This document shows, in pieces, positions 6,772 through 9,038 of a stretch of 9,038 nucleotides of DNA (position 1 is the first letter of the stretch; every line of letters starts with the position of its first letter). The stretch lies in the NCBI GenBank assembly GCA_964569025.1, contig CAZMSQ010000066.1, positions 1-9,038 on the forward strand. The letters are read 5' to 3'. The stretch is from CAZMSQ01 sp964569025 (GTDB lineage: Bacteria > Bacteroidota > Bacteroidia > Chitinophagales > Saprospiraceae). Both the position numbers and the translations under genes were made by a program. The notes under the pieces are model-generated. The model was given only the letters and a program-made list of their open reading frames with translations, was not told where the DNA came from and searched no databases.

Positions 6772-7785
6772 TCATACCTTGCCCGAAATGTCAAGTAACA
6801 ATTTGAGAATCAGCAAAACGGGAGCGATTTCAACGATGCAAAGGTACAGAAAAAATTGAAACTTATGCTTCAGGATTCCTTTCAGATTTGTCGCGAAGGC
6901 CCTGATTACATAGGATACATTGGGGACGCCAAATATGGCGAGACCGAAATACACAACCGGCTCTACGAGCACTCCGGGCACAAATGCAAGAGCCATGCTG
7001 ATCGGAAAAAGAGCCATTCCTGGAAGGACTGCAAAAACAGTCAACCCAAGACGGTATCGCCCCATGTCTTCCCGTGTTCCGGAAAGCAGACCTGCCGTTG
7101 CAATCACCAGTTGACGCGCAAGGTGAAGAATCAACAGTGTTCCGGACAGCAGAAAGTATGTGCTGAGCGAATAGTCTGCCTTGACACCCAAGCGGCTCAA
7201 AGCTGTGAAGACAAAAAAGCCGATCGAAAAAAATCCAATGACCATCAGCCATGGGATCGACAGGCTGGTCCGTCTCTGGTTATCTCGGTAGAGCACCCGC
7301 AGCCAGTTTTCGTTGGTCAGCGCCCGCATGCTTTTGTGCAGGGTTTCACGTGCACCCGTGATGGCAAGAGTCAGCAAGACAAGCAAACCAGTAATAAGTC
7401 CGAAATTCAGGGTCAAAGAGGGTGGAGAATACCTTGCTGTTGGTAGTGGAGCACTGCCATTCCCTTCAAACGGATTTTCCTCACGCGTCACGGAGGCATG
7501 CACCATTTCAAAGGGGTTGGAGAATGCGAGGGTAGCGACCGAATCGGAGGACGATAGATTGCGGGACAAAATATCAAAAGGGTTTCTCGTCTCTTCTCGC
7601 TGTCCGTTTACGCTCATTTGAGCTGCCTTACCATCGCTCACAGCAGCAAGTTCGAACGGATTCCCTGAGTCACCCTGAGCCATCACTGGAAACGCCCACC
7701 TAGTAGGGAGGCACAGCAAAAGCAGAACGATCCAATGGGGTCGATGCAGGCAATTATTTAGGTTTTTGAGACGCCCGGACGCCAT
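6772..7785 (-). CDS. DUF4271 integral membrane protein with four NPF motifs
   Basis: A 337-residue membrane protein whose C-terminal two thirds match the Bacteroidota-restricted DUF4271 family as I know it, ending with the typical motif HKFQFFLYLCIVEIAPVLLILKLL (about 307-330). Residues 17-36 are a signal peptide or first membrane segment (LLLLCLP...FPVMAQ). Hydrophobic segments follow at roughly 126-143, 178-196, 208-230, 246-270, 272-290 and 309-330. The 90-residue linker between signal and membrane part is hydrophilic and contains four short repeats, NPFE (42), NPFD (68), NPFE (90) and NPFE (104). Function is unknown; the constant pairing with hemD is context, not proof of a role in haem synthesis. 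It is the first gene of the DUF4271-hemD-Nudix unit and has its own -7 box about 36 nt upstream of the ATG. Confidence 0.85.
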   Translation of the reverse strand: MASGRLKNLNNCLHRPHWIVLLLLCLPTRWAFPVMAQGDSGNPFELAAVSDGKAAQMSVNGQREETRNPFDILSRNLSSSDSVATLAFSNPFEMVHASVTREENPFEGNGSAPLPTARYSPPSLTLNFGLITGLLVLLTLAITGARETLHKSMRALTNENWLRVLYRDNQRRTSLSIPWLMVIGFFSIGFFVFTALSRLGVKADYSLSTYFLLSGTLLILHLARQLVIATAGLLSGTREDMGRYRLGLTVFAVLPGMALFPISMALAFVPGVLVEPVVYFGLAIFGVPNVSYVIRAFATNLKGILKHKFQFFLYLCIVEIAPVLLILKLLLDISGKV

Positions 7786-7820
7786 GTATGCTGAGAATTA
7801 AAGTCGGTTTTTTTGCTCTG

Positions 7821-7828
7821 CAAAGATA
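7821..7828 (-). promoter_or_regulatory. -7 box TATCTTTG for the DUF4271-hemD-Nudix unit
   Basis: On the minus strand, TATCTTTG is an exact match to the Bacteroidota -7 consensus TAnnTTTG. Transcription from it would begin about 7 nt downstream and give a leader of roughly 28 nt before the ATG at 7785. A clear -33 TTTG is not seen at the usual spacing. It is an assignment by pattern and position. Confidence 0.65.
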
Positions 7829-7913
7829 CGGAAATTCATTGCGCCTGCATGAGTTGAGACCTGATGTTCGCGAAATATTACAAGCCTGTGAAATCCCACG
7901 TACCTTTATTTTC

Positions 7914-7921
7914 TATCTTTG
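7914..7921 (+). promoter_or_regulatory. -7 box TATCTTTG for the hydroxylase gene
   Basis: An exact TAnnTTTG match, the same octamer as on the opposite strand 93 bp away, placed 25 nt before the ATG at 7947. The expected leader is only about 18 nt. No convincing -33 TTTG is seen, only CTGTG around 7886-7890 at a longer spacing. Confidence 0.65.
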
Positions 7922-7946
7922 CGACTGCAATTAAAATGAGAATGTC

Positions 7947-8705
7947 ATGAATATCTTCCAGAAATTAATGAAGAGTTATTTCCGCCTGCATTTCAGGGTT
8001 TTCGGAAAATATTCCTACCTCGGAATCGAGCAAATCATTCGCAAGGCTTCGTTGGTAGGAGACCACACCTTCTACGATTCAAAAGATTTCCCATGGGTGG
8101 CCGAGCTTGAAAACAACTGGCAGCTCATCCGTGAGGAGCTTGACGAGGTGCTCAAAGACCGCGACAGCATTCCCAACTTTCTGCAAATCTCTCCTGACCA
8201 AAAGAAAATCGATGCAGAAGCCGGTAAGTGGAAGACATTCTTTTTCTACGGCTACGGCTATCGCCTCGACGACAACCTCAAGCGGTGCCCCAACACAGCC
8301 CGCCTCCTTCAGGAAATCCCAGACCTGCAAACCGCATTTTTTTCCATTCTCGCTCCCGGCAAGCACATCCCCCCACACCGTGGTCCCTATGCCGGTGTGC
8401 TCCGCTACCACCTCGGCCTCCGCGTCCCCGAGCCCAATGAAAAAATCAAAATCCGCGTTGGTAATGATTACCGCAACTGGTCCGAAGGCAAAAGCCTGAT
8501 TTTCGATGACACCTACGAGCACGAGGTCTGGAATGAAAGCGATGGGGTCCGCGTCGTCCTTTTCGTCGACTTTGTCCGCCCGCTCAAAGGCTTCCCCCAG
8601 CGCCTCAACAACCGCCTCATCCGCATGATTACCAATTCACCCCTGGTGCAAGACGCCGTAAATAATATGGAAAAATTCACCGAGAAAAAGCCGACTGCAG
8701 CGTGA
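7947..8705 (+). CDS. Aspartyl/asparaginyl beta-hydroxylase family oxygenase (LpxO-like)
   Basis: A 252-residue Fe(II)/2-oxoglutarate oxygenase of the Asp/Asn beta-hydroxylase family, which includes AspH and the lipid A hydroxylase LpxO. After a basic amphipathic N-terminus, FYDSKDFPWVAELENNWQLIREELDEVL (42-69) is the usual entry segment. The double-stranded beta-helix core has PPHRGPYAGVLRYHLGL (142-158) and LIFDDTYEHEVWNES.GVRVVLFVDFVRP (184-212). H144 and H192 are the expected iron ligands and R202 the 2-oxoglutarate carboxylate ligand. The usual acidic ligand two residues after the first His is a Gly (HRG); this two-His arrangement is known for AspH-type enzymes and does not indicate inactivation. 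No obvious transmembrane segment is present, unlike LpxO, so the substrate (protein, lipid A or other) is not predictable. It is divergent from the DUF4271 gene. The stop codon TGA belongs to the first unit of a heptamer array, and C-ending codons increase sharply after about residue 100. Confidence 0.92.
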   Translation: MNIFQKLMKSYFRLHFRVFGKYSYLGIEQIIRKASLVGDHTFYDSKDFPWVAELENNWQLIREELDEVLKDRDSIPNFLQISPDQKKIDAEAGKWKTFFFYGYGYRLDDNLKRCPNTARLLQEIPDLQTAFFSILAPGKHIPPHRGPYAGVLRYHLGLRVPEPNEKIKIRVGNDYRNWSEGKSLIFDDTYEHEVWNESDGVRVVLFVDFVRPLKGFPQRLNNRLIRMITNSPLVQDAVNNMEKFTEKKPTAA

Positions 8706-8853
8706 GAAAGTGAAAAGAGGAAAGTGAAGGGTGAAAAGTGAGAAGGGGGAAGTGAAAAGAGGGAAGTGGAGAGTGAAAAGTGAGCGGGGGGAAGTGAAAA
8801 GAGGAAAGTGAAGAGTGAAAAGTGAAAAGTGAAAAGTGAAAAGTGAAAGGGGG
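8702..8853 (+). repeat. GTGAAAA heptamer array with 42-bp higher-order period
   Basis: About 150 bp made almost entirely of G and A with T in every GTG. The basic unit is 7 bp (GTGAAAA and variants GAGGAAA, GTGAAGG, GTGAGAA, GGGGGAA). From 8710 six different heptamers form a 42-bp block (8710-8751) that is repeated with few changes at 8752-8793 and begins again at 8794; the third copy then runs into plain GTGAAAA units up to about 8848 and ends in GGGGGT. The array starts inside the hydroxylase stop codon. It encodes nothing convincing. Its strong purine/pyrimidine strand asymmetry is seen directly; slippage-driven growth is inferred. Confidence 0.92.
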
Positions 8854-8911
8854 TCCTAATTTAGTGTGGAAAGATACGTGGGTGTGGGTTCGGGTTAAAA
8901 GTGTGCGAGAA

Positions 8912-8938
8912 GGAAGATGTCGCTGCGCTGCAGCTTCC
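8912..8938. repeat. Palindromic element around GCTGC-GCT-GCAGC
   Basis: GCTGC (8922-8926) pairs with GCAGC (8930-8934) around a GCT loop. GGAA (8912-8915) pairs with TTCC (8935-8938) outside it, with unpaired bases on the left arm only. No U-tract follows on either strand. Its shape resembles the next element 40-50 bp to the right, and short intergenic palindromes of this kind are often multicopy in Bacteroidota genomes; copy number cannot be seen here. Confidence 0.5.
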
Positions 8939-8944
8939 GAATGT

Positions 8945-8993
8945 GCACCCCACATTTCTAATAAGAGGCCGCTCCGATGGAGCTGGGGTGTGC
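8945..8993. repeat. Nested palindrome around GCTCC-GAT-GGAGC
   Basis: The inner hairpin GCTCC (8971-8975) / GGAGC (8979-8983) has a GAT loop. Directly outside on the right, TGGGGTG (8984-8990) is the exact complement of CACCCCA (8946-8952) on the left, separated by 18 unpaired bases that include TTTCTAATAAGAGG. The result is a two-part stem with an asymmetric internal loop. It could be a dispersed intergenic repeat or a structured RNA end; no gene is associated with it inside the window. Confidence 0.5.
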
Positions 8994-9038
8994 CTTGTCC
9001 CCTGAATCGTTAATTTGCCGATTTTTCTTTCGCTCTGG

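Larger units (their letters stand above)
8854..9038. other. Non-coding tail with palindromic elements
   Basis: No credible gene is seen on either strand in the stretch from the hydroxylase stop to the end of the window (333 bp including the heptamer array). This part contains the two palindromic elements listed separately. TTAATTTG at 9010-9017 resembles the TAnnTTTG -7 box with one mismatch and could serve a gene beyond the right edge, but there is no supporting evidence here. Confidence 0.5.

Noticed and set aside
6741..6794. Longer HemD start at 6794
   Set aside because: It overlaps the DUF4271 gene by 23 nt and adds 18 residues unlike HemD; the ATG at 6740 gives a normal N-terminus.
6856..7446. 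196-codon open frame on the plus strand opposite the DUF4271 gene
   Set aside because: Lys/His/Cys-rich, no domain, and fully antisense to a clear membrane protein gene.
7947..8705. Inactive oxygenase because the HxD motif reads HRG
   Set aside because: AspH-type enzymes are known to coordinate iron with two histidines and lack this acidic ligand, and the other key residues are present.
8702..8853. CRISPR-like direct repeats
   Set aside because: Units are 7 bp and contiguous with no unique spacers, and no cas gene is present.
8677..8955. 92-codon minus-strand frame with repeated FHFPLLTFH-like peptides
   Set aside because: Produced by the heptamer array: the 42-bp period is a multiple of three and the strand lacks stops. 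There is no start signal or family resemblance, so a real repeat protein is unlikely.

Overview
The window looks like an ordinary chromosomal segment from a member of the Bacteroidota. Three things support this. The Bacteroidota-type -7 promoter box TAnnTTTG appears as TATCTTTG in front of two divergent genes. Recognisable Shine-Dalgarno sites are absent before the starts. The pair DUF4271 membrane protein / divergent uroporphyrinogen-III synthase is characteristic of the phylum. Finer placement is not possible from the sequence alone.

Layout, left to right. (1) 55-3117, minus: a large exported BNR/Asp-box beta-propeller protein of the 'VPS10/sortilin-like glycosyl hydrolase' type, preceded in transcription by (2) 3213-3944, minus: a small exported protein resembling the LolA-like 'outer membrane lipoprotein-sorting protein' family. 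A terminator-like hairpin with a T-rich tail sits between them. (3) 4072-5136, plus: thiL, thiamine-monophosphate kinase, divergent from (2). (4) 5189-5288: a 100-N assembly gap flanked on both sides by the same near-palindromic 16-mer. (5) 5294-7785, minus: a compact three-gene unit, DUF4271 membrane protein -> hemD -> CoA-pyrophosphatase-like Nudix hydrolase, convergent with thiL. (6) 7947-8705, plus: an aspartyl/asparaginyl beta-hydroxylase family (LpxO-like) 2-oxoglutarate oxygenase, divergent from the DUF4271 gene. (7) 8706-9038: no gene; it holds a G/A-rich heptamer array with a 42-bp higher-order period, followed by two palindromic elements.

Functionally this is a mix: cofactor biosynthesis (thiamine diphosphate, tetrapyrrole), nucleotide/CoA housecleaning, and envelope or exported proteins of uncertain role. 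I see no defence system, mobile element, CRISPR array, tRNA or rRNA, and no evidence of a new multi-gene system. The points worth a second look are the probable unresolved tandem repeat in the gap, the terminator-like hairpin 18 nt before the propeller gene's start codon, four NPF motifs in the DUF4271 protein, the heptamer array that supplies the hydroxylase stop codon, and the steep rise in C-ending codons along thiL and the hydroxylase gene.
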